NCBI GenBank assembly: GCA_030144725.1
Contig: JASKMD010000008.1
Location: 20,100,029 to 20,164,028, forward strand
DNA: 64,000 nucleotides
Reading direction: 5' to 3'
Source: Haematococcus lacustris
Lineage: Eukaryota; Chlorophyta; Chlorophyceae; Chlamydomonadales; Haematococcaceae
Shown: positions 1 through 10,930 of the stretch, in pieces
How the letters are laid out: each line of letters opens with the position of its first letter
Numbering within the stretch: the first letter of the stretch is position 1
The notes under the pieces: generated by a model
What the model saw: only the letters and a program-made list of their open reading frames with translations
Told to the model about the DNA's origin: nothing
Databases searched by the model: none
Program-made: the position numbers and the translations under genes

Positions 1-139
1 AGGGCGCAGCGGGGCAGGCGGGCTTGAAACGCAGGCTGTCTAACCCCCAGCAGCCTCAGTCCCAGCAGCTGAGCCAGCAGCAGCAGCAGCAGCTCACCTT
101 GGGCCTAGAGCTGTTGCACACGCTGGCAGCCATGCAGCA

Positions 140-206
<67 letters not shown>

Positions 207-1736
207 GAGCAGCATCAGGAGCTTCTGGAGCAGCAGCAGCAGCAGCAGGGGCCCCCTGCGAAGGTGCTGCGCCCCGGCCCCCTGTCGAACACCCCAGGGG
301 CATCAGGTCCTCTGTCACCCGCTGCCGCCGCCGCCCTAGTCATGGCTGCCCAGCAGGGGCAGCAAGGCCGACACGGGCAGCCTCAGGGGCAGCAGGCTGC
401 CCAGCCTGGAACCAACGGTGCGCAGGCTGTGCTCTGCTCCCCAACCCCCTCCTCCCAGCTCACCACAGCCATCACCGCCGCTGCTGCCACAGCAGCCAGC
501 CAGACCCACATGCCAGGGTCCACCAGCACTGCCCCGGGCACTGCACCCAGCACCTCCACCGCTGGACAGCTGCCCACTCACCTGCTGACCACGCCCTACA
601 GCACAGGGGCAGGGGCGGGGTGCCCTGCACTCATGACCAGCCTTGCTGCAGGGGTCCCTCCTCCCTCCTCCTCATCAAAGGTGCCCCCAGCGCTGGCACT
701 CTCTTCCTTAGCTCCGCCCCTCCCCCTCGCCCTTTGCCGCTCCCCCAGCACCCAGGCCCTGGGCGCCACCCCCCCGCCTGCTGTCACCCCCGTGCTGCCA
801 GCACCCTTCCCCACCCCAGCCTCCACCCCAAGTGCAGCACTAGCCCCTGGCCATGCTGCCAAGCCCCTCCCCAACCTGCAGCTGATGCAGCTGCACCTCC
901 AGTTCCTCATCGCCCACCAGCAACAGCAGCAGCAGCAGCAGGCGGCAGCAGCGGCAACGGCGGCGGCGGCGGCTGCAGGCAAGCTGGCTGCACCTGCCTT
1001 GCAGCTGCAGCTGCCTGGCATGCCAAACAGCAGTGGTGCTGGGACTGGCACCGCCCCAGGCAGTGGTGCAGGCAGCAGCAGCAGCGCCCTGCTGAGTCCC
1101 AGCCAGGCAGCCAACCTGCAAGCCCTTACTCAGGTGCTGCTGGCTGCCTCTCAGGCCCCAAGACCTATCCCTCAGCAGCAGCAGCAGCAGCAGCAGCAGT
1201 GGCAGCAGCAGCAGCAGCAGCAGTGGCAGCCAGCAGCCGGAGGGGCCCAGACCCAGCCAAGTACCTCCCAGGGGCGGGCAGACAGCAGCAGCAGCCCCTC
1301 GGGCAGTCAGGCGCACACCATGCCTGCACTGGGGCTCACCCTCCCTCCTCCCTCCTCCCACCCCTCCCTGCAGCTGCTGGCTACTAAGGCTCTGCCAGCA
1401 TGTCCAGTGCCAGCGGCAGGGAGAGGCGACGAGGAAGGTGCAGGAGGGGGGCCGGCAGCTGGAGCTTGTGACGGGCAACACGTCAGGCAAGGCGACCAGG
1501 GCTGGGCCCAAGCTCCTGGCAGCAGCAGCTCAGGCTTGCAGGCAGGGGCGGCTGCGCACCCCTCCTCCCTGGCAGCCACGGCTGCTGCCGCCACTGTCAG
1601 CGCTGACGTGCAGCTGGCACTGGCGCACATAGCACGGCTGGCTGCCAATGGTGAAGCAGGGGCAGGGGCAGGGGCAGGAGCGGGGGTGACAACCAGGCTT
1701 GTGAAAATTTCAGATTTTCATTCAGATTTTCAATGA
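1..1736 (+). CDS. 3' part of a Gln/Ala/Pro-rich low-complexity protein (5' end outside window)
   Basis: The frame is open from the left window edge to a TGA at 1734-1736, about 577 residues. It has long polyglutamine tracts (about 130-250, 920-945, 1170-1225), poly-Ala and Pro/Thr/Ser-rich stretches, and no domain I recognise. Such composition is common in algal transcription or mediator-type regulators, but that is only inference. The final 13 or so codons lie inside the MITE that begins at 1694. Without the insertion, the duplicated target site would be followed at once by an in-frame TGA (gtg aca aca tga), so the native protein probably ended with the residues Val-Thr-Thr. Alternatively GTGACA at 1686 could be a splice donor, with the MITE just inside an intron; no convincing downstream exon was seen. 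Gene existence is likely; the 3' end is uncertain. Confidence 0.6.
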
Positions 1737-2173
1737 AAATTTTCATCTGAAAATCTGAACGTTTTCACTGCACATCTGAAAGTGCCGGGTGCTGCCCCCG
1801 GTCAGATCGCAGATCGGGTCGTGCAGAGTGATTGGCTGTGCTGCGATTGGCTTGGCTAGCGCCAGCGCGCTACAGCCACAGCGGAAGAAGCGCAAGCCAG
1901 AAAACGCCACAGATGGCGGATCCACGGACAGCATGGACGGCTTGCATCTTTAAGAATGGCTTGCATGTCTGACCTTTGGCAAACTACGTGTTTCTGCATT
2001 TCAACCAGTGCAGGCCTACAAACAAGCCGCGTCTAAAAGGATAGGCTGAGAAATAGCGGCATCCGCTCAATTTCACTGACGATGAAACTCTTTCAGTTTT
2101 TCAATGAATTTCATTTCATTTCATTGAAAATCTGAAAATTGAAAATATGAAAATCTGAAGATTCACAAGCCTG
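1694..2173. mobile_element. Non-autonomous hAT-type MITE (480 bp) with perfect 8-bp TSD
   Basis: The termini are inverted: CAGGCTTGTGAA at 1694-1705 and its complement TTCACAAGCCTG at 2162-2173. The flanks are a perfect 8-bp direct duplication, gtgacaac, at 1686-1693 and 2174-2181. An 8-bp TSD with termini starting CA(G/A) is diagnostic of the hAT superfamily. Copies and inversions of a TCAGATTTTCA motif cluster next to both ends and can form hairpins, as expected for subterminal transposase-binding repeats. The element has no coding capacity and is richer in AT than its surroundings. Confidence 0.9.
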
Positions 2174-2181
2174 GTGACAAC

Positions 2182-2494
2182 ATGATTATGAACATAAGCA
2201 ATGGGTTAGGCTGGGTCGAGTGTTGTATACTGGAGCGACGCCGAGGATACGTGAAGCATGCTTGTCTGATGAGTAGCATTATCCTTGTTGTTCAGATACT
2301 CCATTGCTGTCAAGTTAAAGGTCATTGTCGTCATTTCAACTCTGACCAAACACACTCAAAAGATACGCTGGTACCAATGATGACGCTGCGTCACAACCGC
2401 AGCTTCAACTGATATGTGGAGGCAAAAATCAAGTTGTTTGAAAGCAATCAAGCAAGTCGCAAAAACGGGGTAGTCCACCCGAGCCAAGCAATCG
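2182..2494. other. Short convergent intergenic region
   Basis: This lies between the Gln-rich gene (+) and the PPDK stop (-). Composition is more balanced than in the flanking exons. I see no conserved coding sequence; it probably holds both 3' UTRs. Confidence 0.4.
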
Positions 2495-5400
2495 TCAAGG
2501 GGTAGAGGGACCAGTGTGTACATGGTGCATCCTCGACTCGCCGACACCTGCTCCTTCGGCGTCGATGCGTAGCTGCACCGGTGCATTCTTGGTCCCGTTC
2601 GTGGCTGCCGCCTGGTGCGGATCTTTCGCAGGTACAGCGGGCCGTTCGGGTGTCACCGCGGCTCGACCGGCAGCGGCTTGCGCCGCAGCAAGCCGTGCGA
2701 CCGGGACACGTAGGGGAGAGCAACTCACATAGTCGAGGCCCACCTGCACGGATGCGAGCACCCTTTGGATTGCCCATGATGGCCTCGATCTCAGTGAACT
2801 GTGACTATCCTTCCCCTCCCAGAGTGACCCTGCTTGCATAGCCGTGCCATGGACGGATCTATCGCACTACTCACAAAATTAGCTTCTATACACCATCACA
2901 AAAGCGCTACCTAGCATGCCACTTGCCTGGTCGAAGAAGGCGATAGAAGCTGGGTCGCCGGCATGCTCCCCACACACCCCAAGGCCCAGGTCAGGGCGGG
3001 CGGCTCGGCCGCGTTTCACGGCAATGCGGATCATCTCTCCAACGCCCTCCTGCGAGCAAATGGCGGGCGGCAAAGTGGTGGGGCATGGGATGAGAGGGCT
3101 AAGAGAAGACACAGCCAGTGGTGATGGTGGATGGCCACCCTCACAATTGCGTGCAAGAACATAAAGCTAGCGACATCAAGGAGACATGCACACGATGACC
3201 ACTGCCAGCTGGCAGCTGGCACCTACTCAGTACATGCTCCCCACGACATTTGAAATGGCCCCATCTATTTCGTCCTATTGGGGTCGGGGTGGAGATGTAC
3301 AGACAGCGGTAAAAGTCACGTCATGTGTCATCTCGTGATATCCCGCTCAACCCCGCCCAACCCCGCCCAACCTCGCGGCTGAGTATCACATTGTTAATGA
3401 ACGTCGGAGTAGGCAAGCCCGCCCGTGCAACGGGCACGCACCTGGTCCAACGTTTCAAAAGGGTCGGCCGGCAGAATCCCGTTAGTGATGTAGAACGAGA
3501 GGAACTTGGCCTGCGCGTCGTCACGGCTGATCCCGAACGTCATCTGCGAGCAACAAATTAATACACAGCGGACCTTTCACGGAGGAAAGGGAGCAAGATC
3601 AGTGGGCGGCCCGCAGCACTTGCGCTGGCATCTCGCCCCTCAGCACACAATTGCGATGGATGCCATGGCACCTCGCAGCCATGTCGTACAGAGCCACACG
3701 AGGCAGCTTGCCTGGGTGAGGTCGTTGCTGCCAAAGGAGAAGAATTCAGCCGAGGTCGCCAGCTTGCCAGCCAATAGGGCAGCGCGTGGCACCTCAATCA
3801 TGGTGCCCACACGGAAGGGAATGGTCACTCCTGTGCTCACACCCGTGACAGTGTGACCAGCATGGTGAGTGTAGGAAAATGCAATGGTGGACATGGGTGG
3901 ACAGGAGGGTACCACAGAGCACCAAGGGGCTAATGTGGCAGGAGGAAGGGCTAGAGTGCTAGATGATTGTGTCACACCTTGTACTACAATCACACCGGTA
4001 CATGCTCCATGGCAGCATGCATCATGGCAGCATGCAGAGAAGGTTAGGTGGGGCATCTGGCCACTGGCTACCCAGTCGGCTTTCACCAACACCCCACTCC
4101 ACACTCCACCCCTATGGCTCCCTCAACATCAGCATTATTGCCTGCAACATGTCAATGTTACACGTGTGAACAGCATCTGTGCAACCGCACTCGCCTGTTT
4201 CAGCCTGCACTTGCGCCGCTGCCTGCTTGATGAGGGCGACCTGGCAGTTGAGCTCGTCCACGCTGCCCACCAGGGGCACCATGATGTGGGGGAACACACG
4301 GCCACGGGCCATCACCACATGACTGGCTGCCTGGAACACAGCCCGTGCCTGCACACACACAGCCAGCAGCCGTCAATTCATATGTATCACATCCCACACC
4401 TGGTATCACATCTCACACCTGGTCACACCTGGTCACACCCAGGCATGTCTAGCCATTGCTGGTCCCTCTGGGCTACATTCCCTCATACCTGGTCACACCC
4501 AGTCAACCCCAGATACCAGGCTGTTTGATGCCAGCCGGCATGCATGCAGAGTGCATGCTTGCCAAGGTTAGATATGGACCGTGTCCACACCATGTGCATG
4601 TGGCATGCATGCATGCACATGCACACCTGCATGGAGGATATCTCAGGGTGGATGATGCCTAGCCGGCAGCCGCGCAAGCCCATCATGGGGTTGGCCTCCC
4701 GTAGAGCCTCCAGTCGCCCCTTCACAATGGCCTGGCTGCTGTTAAGCTCCTGCAGCAGCAGCCACAGACAGCAAGGCAGGCCAGGCGGAAGGTCAGGCGG
4801 CAGGCAGCAGCAGCTCACGACATGTGCGGGCCAAAGGACGGTATGGCGGGCAGGCTGGCCGGCCGGCAGGTCAGCAAGCCGAGCACTGCCATGTGCAGTG
4901 TGCCTTGCACCTGGATGGGCAGCTGTCTGGTGGCTACTGGCTGAGGGTGCCAGCGGCCGTGCGCCAGTGCTTGTGGTGGTGTGATGAATGAACACCGAGT
5001 GACCTCGGCCTGTTGGCTGGGTGCTGAGGCCATGGCCTGGCTTTGCATTAGCACAGTCTCCTGCCTGGTGTCGCCCTCTGGCCTCCTGCCTCCTGCCTGC
5101 TCCTGCCTGGTCCCCTGCCTGGGTGTCGCCCTCTGGCCTTGGCGCACCCAGCGCCCTGTGATTCCCTGTGCCTCACTGTCTCACAGCCTGCAGTGCCTCA
5201 CAGCCTGCACAGTCGCCCTCTGGCCTTGGCGCCCTGTGCTTCCCTGTATCGAGACAGTGACGTGCTACGAGCCACTAAGCTGCAGTGGCACCGGCTACAG
5301 CAATGCCCTGCAACCAGTGCCCTGCATGGGGGTCTTCTTTTGTCACTCTCTCATGGCGGCAGCACCTTGGCCAGCTGCTTGCACAGCGCCTGCAGCGCGG

Positions 5401-6192
5401 GCCCGGCATGCGGTAGGAACTCGTGCAGGGGCGGGTCCAGCAGCCGGATGGTGACTGGCAGGCCGTCCATGGCCCTGCAGGCCACCAGGTGAAGGCACAC
5501 AGCGCAGGCCAGCTTGAGTACCACAGCCAGGGTCTAGGCCCTTGCCAGGAGGGGGAAAGGGGGCTGCTGCCGGGAGGGAGGCAACTGCCTGGGAATAGGG
5601 GCAGGGACTGCTGCCTGGGTAGAGGGAGGGAAGGGGGCTACTGCGGGGAGGGAGGCGGGAGGGAGGGAGGCGAATTGGGTGCAGGGGGAGGTGGGAGGGG
5701 TGCGGCTGTCTGAAGGAGGGGGTGCAGGGGCTGCTGGCTGGAGGGGGAGGGGGAGGGGGAGGGGAGGGGGAGGGGGAGGGGGAGGGGGAGGGGGAGGGGG
5801 AGGGGGAGGGGGAGGGGGAGGGGGAGGGGGAGGGGGAGGGGAGGGGGAGGGGGAGGGGGAGGGGGGAGGGGAGGGGGAGGGGGAGGGGGAGGGGGAGGGG
5901 GAGGGGGAGGGGGAGGGGGAGGGGGAGGGGGAGGGGGAGGGGGAGGGGGAGGGGGAGGGGGAGGGGGAGGGGGAGGGGGAGGGGGAGGGGGAGGAGGGGG
6001 AGGGGGAGGGGGAGGGGGAGGGGGAGGGGGAGGGGTGTGTGAGCCTGCTGCCTGGTGCCGGCGTGTCACCTGAAGATGCCCTCAAAGTCAGCTGTCTGGT
6101 ACGCCGCCAGCTCCTCCAGTGCCGCCGCCTTCTCAGGAGAAGCCAGTTGCTCGGCAGCAATCATGCGCCGCACCGCGGCAATGCGTGCGGGC
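2495..6192 (-). CDS. PPDK: Pyruvate, phosphate dikinase, C-terminal PEP/pyruvate-binding part (5' exons lost in gap)
   Basis: PPDK interconverts pyruvate + ATP + Pi with PEP + AMP + PPi. Eight phase-compatible exons: 6192-6070, 5474-5366, 4749-4627, 4348-4195, 3830-3712, 3543-3442, 3049-2927 and 2743-2495, giving about 366 residues. Family motifs appear in order: [75 protein letters not shown] (Mg-ligand Glu), [11 protein letters not shown] (Mg-ligand Asp), [12 protein letters not shown] (catalytic Cys) and [13 protein letters not shown]. Three introns begin with GC instead of GT (4194, 3711, 2926), each supported by phase. The protein continues about 57 residues past the usual end (RLAAAQ) in a Pro/Ala-rich tail. 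The ATP-grasp and phosphohistidine domains should lie upstream but are not in the window; the sequence runs into a satellite and a 500-N gap. Plastid or cytosolic location cannot be judged without the N terminus. Confidence 0.95.
5741..6035. repeat. (GGGGGA)n hexamer array in PPDK intron
   Basis: About 49 near-perfect copies of GGGGGA, with a few short units, lie in the intron between PPDK exons 6192-6070 and 5474-5366. The transcript carries the C-rich strand (UCCCCC). Confidence 0.95.
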
Positions 6193-6212
6193 CTGCGGCA
6201 CGGTGGGGAGTG

Positions 6213-7064
6213 GGCAGCCACGTGGGGTGGGGTGGGGTGGGGTGGGGCGGGACATGGCCCAGGTGTCAGTGCACGCGGTGAGGCGTCGCAGGGTGGGTGT
6301 GCATGTGGTGAGGGGCGGGGCAGGGCCCAGGTGGGTGTGCATGCGGTGAGCCTTCGTGCAGGTGGCAGGTGGCAGGCAAGTGGGCAGGCAGGTCGGCAGT
6401 GGTTGTGAGCAGGGGGCCACGGGGCAGGCAGCCGCTGGGCGGGTAGCATCAAGGGCCACGTCCCGCCTCCCCACCCACACCACATAGTGGGGTCGGGGCG
6501 CATGGCATGGGGGGCAGTGGTAAGGTGGCTGGGGTGAGGTGGGGTGGGAAGGGTGGGGTGGGGTGGCAGGGGTGGAGAAGGTGGGGCGGGGTGGGGTGGG
6601 AAGGGTGGGGTGGGGTGGCAGGGGTGGAGAAGGTGGGGCGGGGTGGGGTGGGAAGGGCGGGGTGGGGTGGGGTGGCGGAGTGGGGTGGGGTGGCGGAGTG
6701 GGGTGGGGTGGCGGAGTGGGGTGGGGTGGCGGAGTGGGGTGGGGTGGGATGGCAGGGGTGGAAAAGGTGGGGCGGGGTGGGGTGGGAAGGGTGGGGTGGG
6801 GTGGCAGGGGTGGAGAAGGTGGGGCGGGGTGGGGTGGGAAGGGCGGGGTGGGGTGGGGTGGCGGAGTGGGGTGGGGTGGCGGAGTGGGGTGGGGTGGCGG
6901 AGTGGGGTGGGGTGGCGGAGTGGGGTGGGGTGGGATGGCAGGGGTGGAAAAGGTGGGGCGGGGTGGGGTGGGAAGGGTGGGGTGGGGTGGCAGGGGTGGA
7001 GAAGGTGGGGCGGGGTGGGGTGGGAAGGGCGGGGTGGGGTGGGGTGGCGGAGTGGGGTGGGGTG
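6213..7064. repeat. GGGGTGG-type satellite with 186-bp higher-order period
   Basis: Short GGGGT/GGGTGG units are organised into a larger repeat. The marker gatggcagggg recurs at 6748 and 6934, 186 bp apart, and each unit contains four copies of a ggcggagtggggtgg subunit. As 186 is divisible by 3 and the units lack stops, frames stay open through it; none is a gene. The array runs into the N gap. Confidence 0.9.
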
Positions 7065-7564
7065 NNNNNNNNNNNNNNNNNNNNNNNNNNNNNNNNNNNN
7101 NNNNNNNNNNNNNNNNNNNNNNNNNNNNNNNNNNNNNNNNNNNNNNNNNNNNNNNNNNNNNNNNNNNNNNNNNNNNNNNNNNNNNNNNNNNNNNNNNNNN
7201 NNNNNNNNNNNNNNNNNNNNNNNNNNNNNNNNNNNNNNNNNNNNNNNNNNNNNNNNNNNNNNNNNNNNNNNNNNNNNNNNNNNNNNNNNNNNNNNNNNNN
7301 NNNNNNNNNNNNNNNNNNNNNNNNNNNNNNNNNNNNNNNNNNNNNNNNNNNNNNNNNNNNNNNNNNNNNNNNNNNNNNNNNNNNNNNNNNNNNNNNNNNN
7401 NNNNNNNNNNNNNNNNNNNNNNNNNNNNNNNNNNNNNNNNNNNNNNNNNNNNNNNNNNNNNNNNNNNNNNNNNNNNNNNNNNNNNNNNNNNNNNNNNNNN
7501 NNNNNNNNNNNNNNNNNNNNNNNNNNNNNNNNNNNNNNNNNNNNNNNNNNNNNNNNNNNNNNNN
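7065..7564. other. Assembly gap of exactly 500 N
   Basis: A run of exactly 500 N is typical of a scaffold gap of unknown true size. It begins within the satellite. PPDK lacks its N-terminal two thirds on the left, and the methyltransferase gene lacks its 5' exons on the right, so both missing parts may lie in the gap. Confidence 0.95.
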
Positions 7565-8119
7565 GCGGGAAGGGGAGGGGAGGGCATCAACACAGCTGGC
7601 GGGGCACAGGGGGCAGGGGGGGTGCCAAGAGTGCACTGGGGGGGCTGGGGGGCTGGACAGCATGGGGTGGTGGCTGGACAGGTGGAGGGCACGGGGAGAG
7701 GGGTGGGGTGGGGGAGGGGGAGGGGGTGGGGGGGGTGCAGGAGGCCATGGGGTTTTGGAGGGGGGCAGGGGGTGGGGTGGGGTGGGGTGGGACCTGCTTG
7801 CCATACTGTTGTACAGGTTGCCTGTTCTAGCCCTGGCCCTGATCCTGCCAGCTGTGTTAATGCCATGCAAGGATTGAGCCTGATTAGGAACCCTTTGAGT
7901 AGCTCACACCAGGAGGGGGTGAGGGGCGCCTTCTGTAACGCGCCACACCACAGCCACCCCTATACCGCAGCCAAACTGATGGCAACAAGCAGCTTGGCAA
8001 CCTCATGGTTAACATGATAAGCTAGTAGAAGCTTGTAATATAACTGATTGATGGTGACAACGGTGGGATCCCACCATCGCCGTTACTGCAGCCTGCCCGC
8101 TGCTTGCCCTCACTCTCAG
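7565..8119. other. Non-coding, G-rich, probably intron of the following gene
   Basis: G-rich low-complexity DNA (7565-7790) is followed by ordinary sequence ending in a pyrimidine-rich acceptor (ctcactctcag, 8109-8119). No conserved coding sequence was seen. Confidence 0.5.
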
Positions 8120-8489
8120 GTACAAGGTGGACGTGGTGGAGTTCGTATCGGCCGAGCACACGCCCCGCAATGTCCTGATCCGTGCTGTCAGGAGGGGGCC
8201 AGCCAGCTCTGTGGGCGCCACCGTTACAAGCAGCGCGAGCGGATCGGCAGAAACGGCGGGTGGTGAAATGGAGCCAGCCCCTAGCATGATGGGAAGCGGC
8301 AGCAGTAGCAATGACAGCAGCAGCAGCGGCACGTCCTCTCCCGGGGTTGACAAGCTGCCTGATCAGGCGTCAACCAAGGTCACGCTGCAGCTGGTGGAGG
8401 AGTACAAGGCGTTGACGAGCTTTTGGGGGGTGAGGCCTCATTTAGGAACGCTGCTGGAAGCCGAGCTACAGCAGCTGCTCAGCATGTGA
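8120..8489 (+). CDS. Last exon of a probable SAM-dependent methyltransferase (Methyltransf_32-like)
   Basis: The exon opens after a good acceptor and encodes YKVDVVEFVSAEHTPRNVLI, then a Ser-rich insert, then EEYKALTSFWGVRPHL and a TGA at 8487-8489. The EF/W-V-x-x-EHTP-(R/K)-N-x-LIRA pattern near a C terminus, followed by a (Y)xAL..FWGV block, is what I associate with the C-terminal part of eukaryotic Methyltransf_32-type Rossmann methyltransferases. The SAM-binding motifs would lie in upstream exons, beyond the gap. The substrate cannot be inferred. The family call rests on this one exon. Confidence 0.55.
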
Positions 8490-8975
8490 AATCGTTGCTG
8501 AACAGGTCGTCGCCGATGTTGCTGGGTATCAGGATGGCAGTCAGGTGTCCCCAACTAACAGAAAATGACAGGAAACTGACCCCTGGTAATCAAAACGACG
8601 CCGCGTCTCAGCCACGTGGTTTCTATTTATGTTTCGCACATCCCTGGATAGAGGACTCTTTCAGCTATGCGGTGCAGCTTGTATCATTAAATACTGTGCA
8701 GTGTGCTGGGTGCTATGGCGGCTCAAATCTTCACATTCGAATCCATGCACTTTTTGCTCATGCGGGCCTCGCCGCGAGAGACCGCCGCGACCGACGTGGC
8801 CCAGGAGCACCTGCACATAGTGAGGGACAGTCGCCGCTGTCAAAACGGCTCACATGGCATGCCAAACCGATGTAACAGCGCCCCTCCACCCATGCTCGGA
8901 AATACGCAAGGTTGCTGCGATGCTTGACCCCTTCGTGAGCAGTACTGTTGGCCTGGCCACTCTGCAATGCCGCCC
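8490..8975. other. Non-coding stretch before the AGCCC array
   Basis: This probably contains the 3' UTR of the preceding gene. A few short ORFs are present, none recognisable. Confidence 0.4.
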
Positions 8976-10930
8976 AGCCCAGCCCAGCCCAGCCCAGCCC
9001 AGCCCAGCCCAGCCCAGCCCAGCCCAGCCCAGCCCAGCCCAGCCCAGCCCAGCCCAGCCCAGCCCAGCCCAGCCCAGCCCAGCCCAGCCCAGCCCAGCCC
9101 AGCCCAGCCCAGCCCAGCCCAGCCCAGCCCAGCCCAGCCCAGCCCAGCCCAGCCCAGCCCAGCCCAGCCCAGCCCAGCCCAGCCCAGCCCAGCCCAGCCC
9201 AGCCCAGCCCAGCCCAGCCCAGCCCAGCCCAGCCCAGCCCAGCCCAGCCCAGCCCAGCCCAGCCCAGCCCAGCCCAGCCCAGCCCAGCCCAGCCCAGCCC
9301 AGCCCAGCCCAGCCCAGCCCAGCCCAGCCCAGCCCAGCCCAGCCCAGCCCAGCCCAGCCCAGCCCAGCCCAGCCCAGCCCAGCCCAGCCCAGCCCAGCCC
9401 AGCCCAGCCCAGCCCAGCCCAGCCCAGCCCAGCCCAGCCCAGCCCAGCCCAGCCCAGCCCAGCCCAGCCCAGCCCAGCCCAGCCCAGCCCAGCCCAGCCC
9501 AGCCCAGCCCAGCCCAGCCCAGCCCAGCCCAGCCCAGCCCAGCCCAGCCCAGCCCAGCCCAGCCCAGCCCAGCCCAGCCCAGCCCAGCCCAGCCCAGCCC
9601 AGCCCAGCCCAGCCCAGCCCAGCCCAGCCCAGCCCAGCCCAGCCCAGCCCAGCCCAGCCCAGCCCAGCCCAGCCCAGCCCAGCCCAGCCCAGCCCAGCCC
9701 AGCCCAGCCCAGCCCAGCCCAGCCCAGCCCAGCCCAGCCCAGCCCAGCCCAGCCCAGCCCAGCCCAGCCCAGCCCAGCCCAGCCCAGCCCAGCCCAGCCC
9801 AGCCCAGCCCAGCCCAGCCCAGCCCAGCCCAGCCCAGCCCAGCCCAGCCCAGCCCAGCCCAGCCCAGCCCAGCCCAGCCCAGCCCAGCCCAGCCCAGCCC
9901 AGCCCAGCCCAGCCCAGCCCAGCCCAGCCCAGCCCAGCCCAGCCCAGCCCAGCCCAGCCCAGCCCAGCCCAGCCCAGCCCAGCCCAGCCCAGCCCAGCCC
10001 AGCCCAGCCCAGCCCAGCCCAGCCCAGCCCAGCCCAGCCCAGCCCAGCCCAGCCCAGCCCAGCCCAGCCCAGCCCAGCCCAGCCCAGCCCAGCCCAGCCC
10101 AGCCCAGCCCAGCCCAGCCCAGCCCAGCCCAGCCCAGCCCAGCCCAGCCCAGCCCAGCCCAGCCCAGCCCAGCCCAGCCCAGCCCAGCCCAGCCCAGCCC
10201 AGCCCAGCCCAGCCCAGCCCAGCCCAGCCCAGCCCAGCCCAGCCCAGCCCAGCCCAGCCCAGCCCAGCCCAGCCCAGCCCAGCCCAGCCCAGCCCAGCCC
10301 AGCCCAGCCCAGCCCAGCCCAGCCCAGCCCAGCCCAGCCCAGCCCAGCCCAGCCCAGCCCAGCCCAGCCCAGCCCAGCCCAGCCCAGCCCAGCCCAGCCC
10401 AGCCCAGCCCAGCCCAGCCCAGCCCAGCCCAGCCCAGCCCAGCCCAGCCCAGCCCAGCCCAGCCCAGCCCAGCCCAGCCCAGCCCAGCCCAGCCCAGCCC
10501 AGCCCAGCCCAGCCCAGCCCAGCCCAGCCCAGCCCAGCCCAGCCCAGCCCAGCCCAGCCCAGCCCAGCCCAGCCCAGCCCAGCCCAGCCCAGCCCAGCCC
10601 AGCCCAGCCCAGCCCAGCCCAGCCCAGCCCAGCCCAGCCCAGCCCAGCCCAGCCCAGCCCAGCCCAGCCCAGCCCAGCCCAGCCCAGCCCAGCCCAGCCC
10701 AGCCCAGCCCAGCCCAGCCCAGCCCAGCCCAGCCCAGCCCAGCCCAGCCCAGCCCAGCCCAGCCCAGCCCAGCCCAGCCCAGCCCAGCCCAGCCCAGCCC
10801 AGCCCAGCCCAGCCCAGCCCAGCCCAGCCCAGCCCAGCCCAGCCCAGCCCAGCCCAGCCCAGCCCAGCCCAGCCCAGCCCAGCCCAGCCCAGCCCAGCCC
10901 AGCCCAGCCCAGCCCAGCCCAGCCCAGCCC
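8976..10930. repeat. Perfect (AGCCC)391 pentanucleotide array
   Basis: 1955 bp of uninterrupted AGCCC, with no variant unit seen. The 15-bp coding period gives repeating AQPSP or GLGWA peptides and no stop in any frame, which explains the very long ORFs spanning it. Confidence 0.98.

Noticed and set aside
94..1648. Antisense ORFs over the Gln-rich gene
   Set aside because: CAG-rich sequence keeps the opposite frames open (poly-Ala or poly-Leu); no independent support.
6133..7877. Several 430-580-codon ORFs over the GGGGTGG satellite
   Set aside because: They run through 500 N and a 186-bp repeat that keeps frames open; no real protein.
8976..10930. CRISPR-like array
   Set aside because: Contiguous pentamers without spacers; this is a eukaryotic microsatellite.
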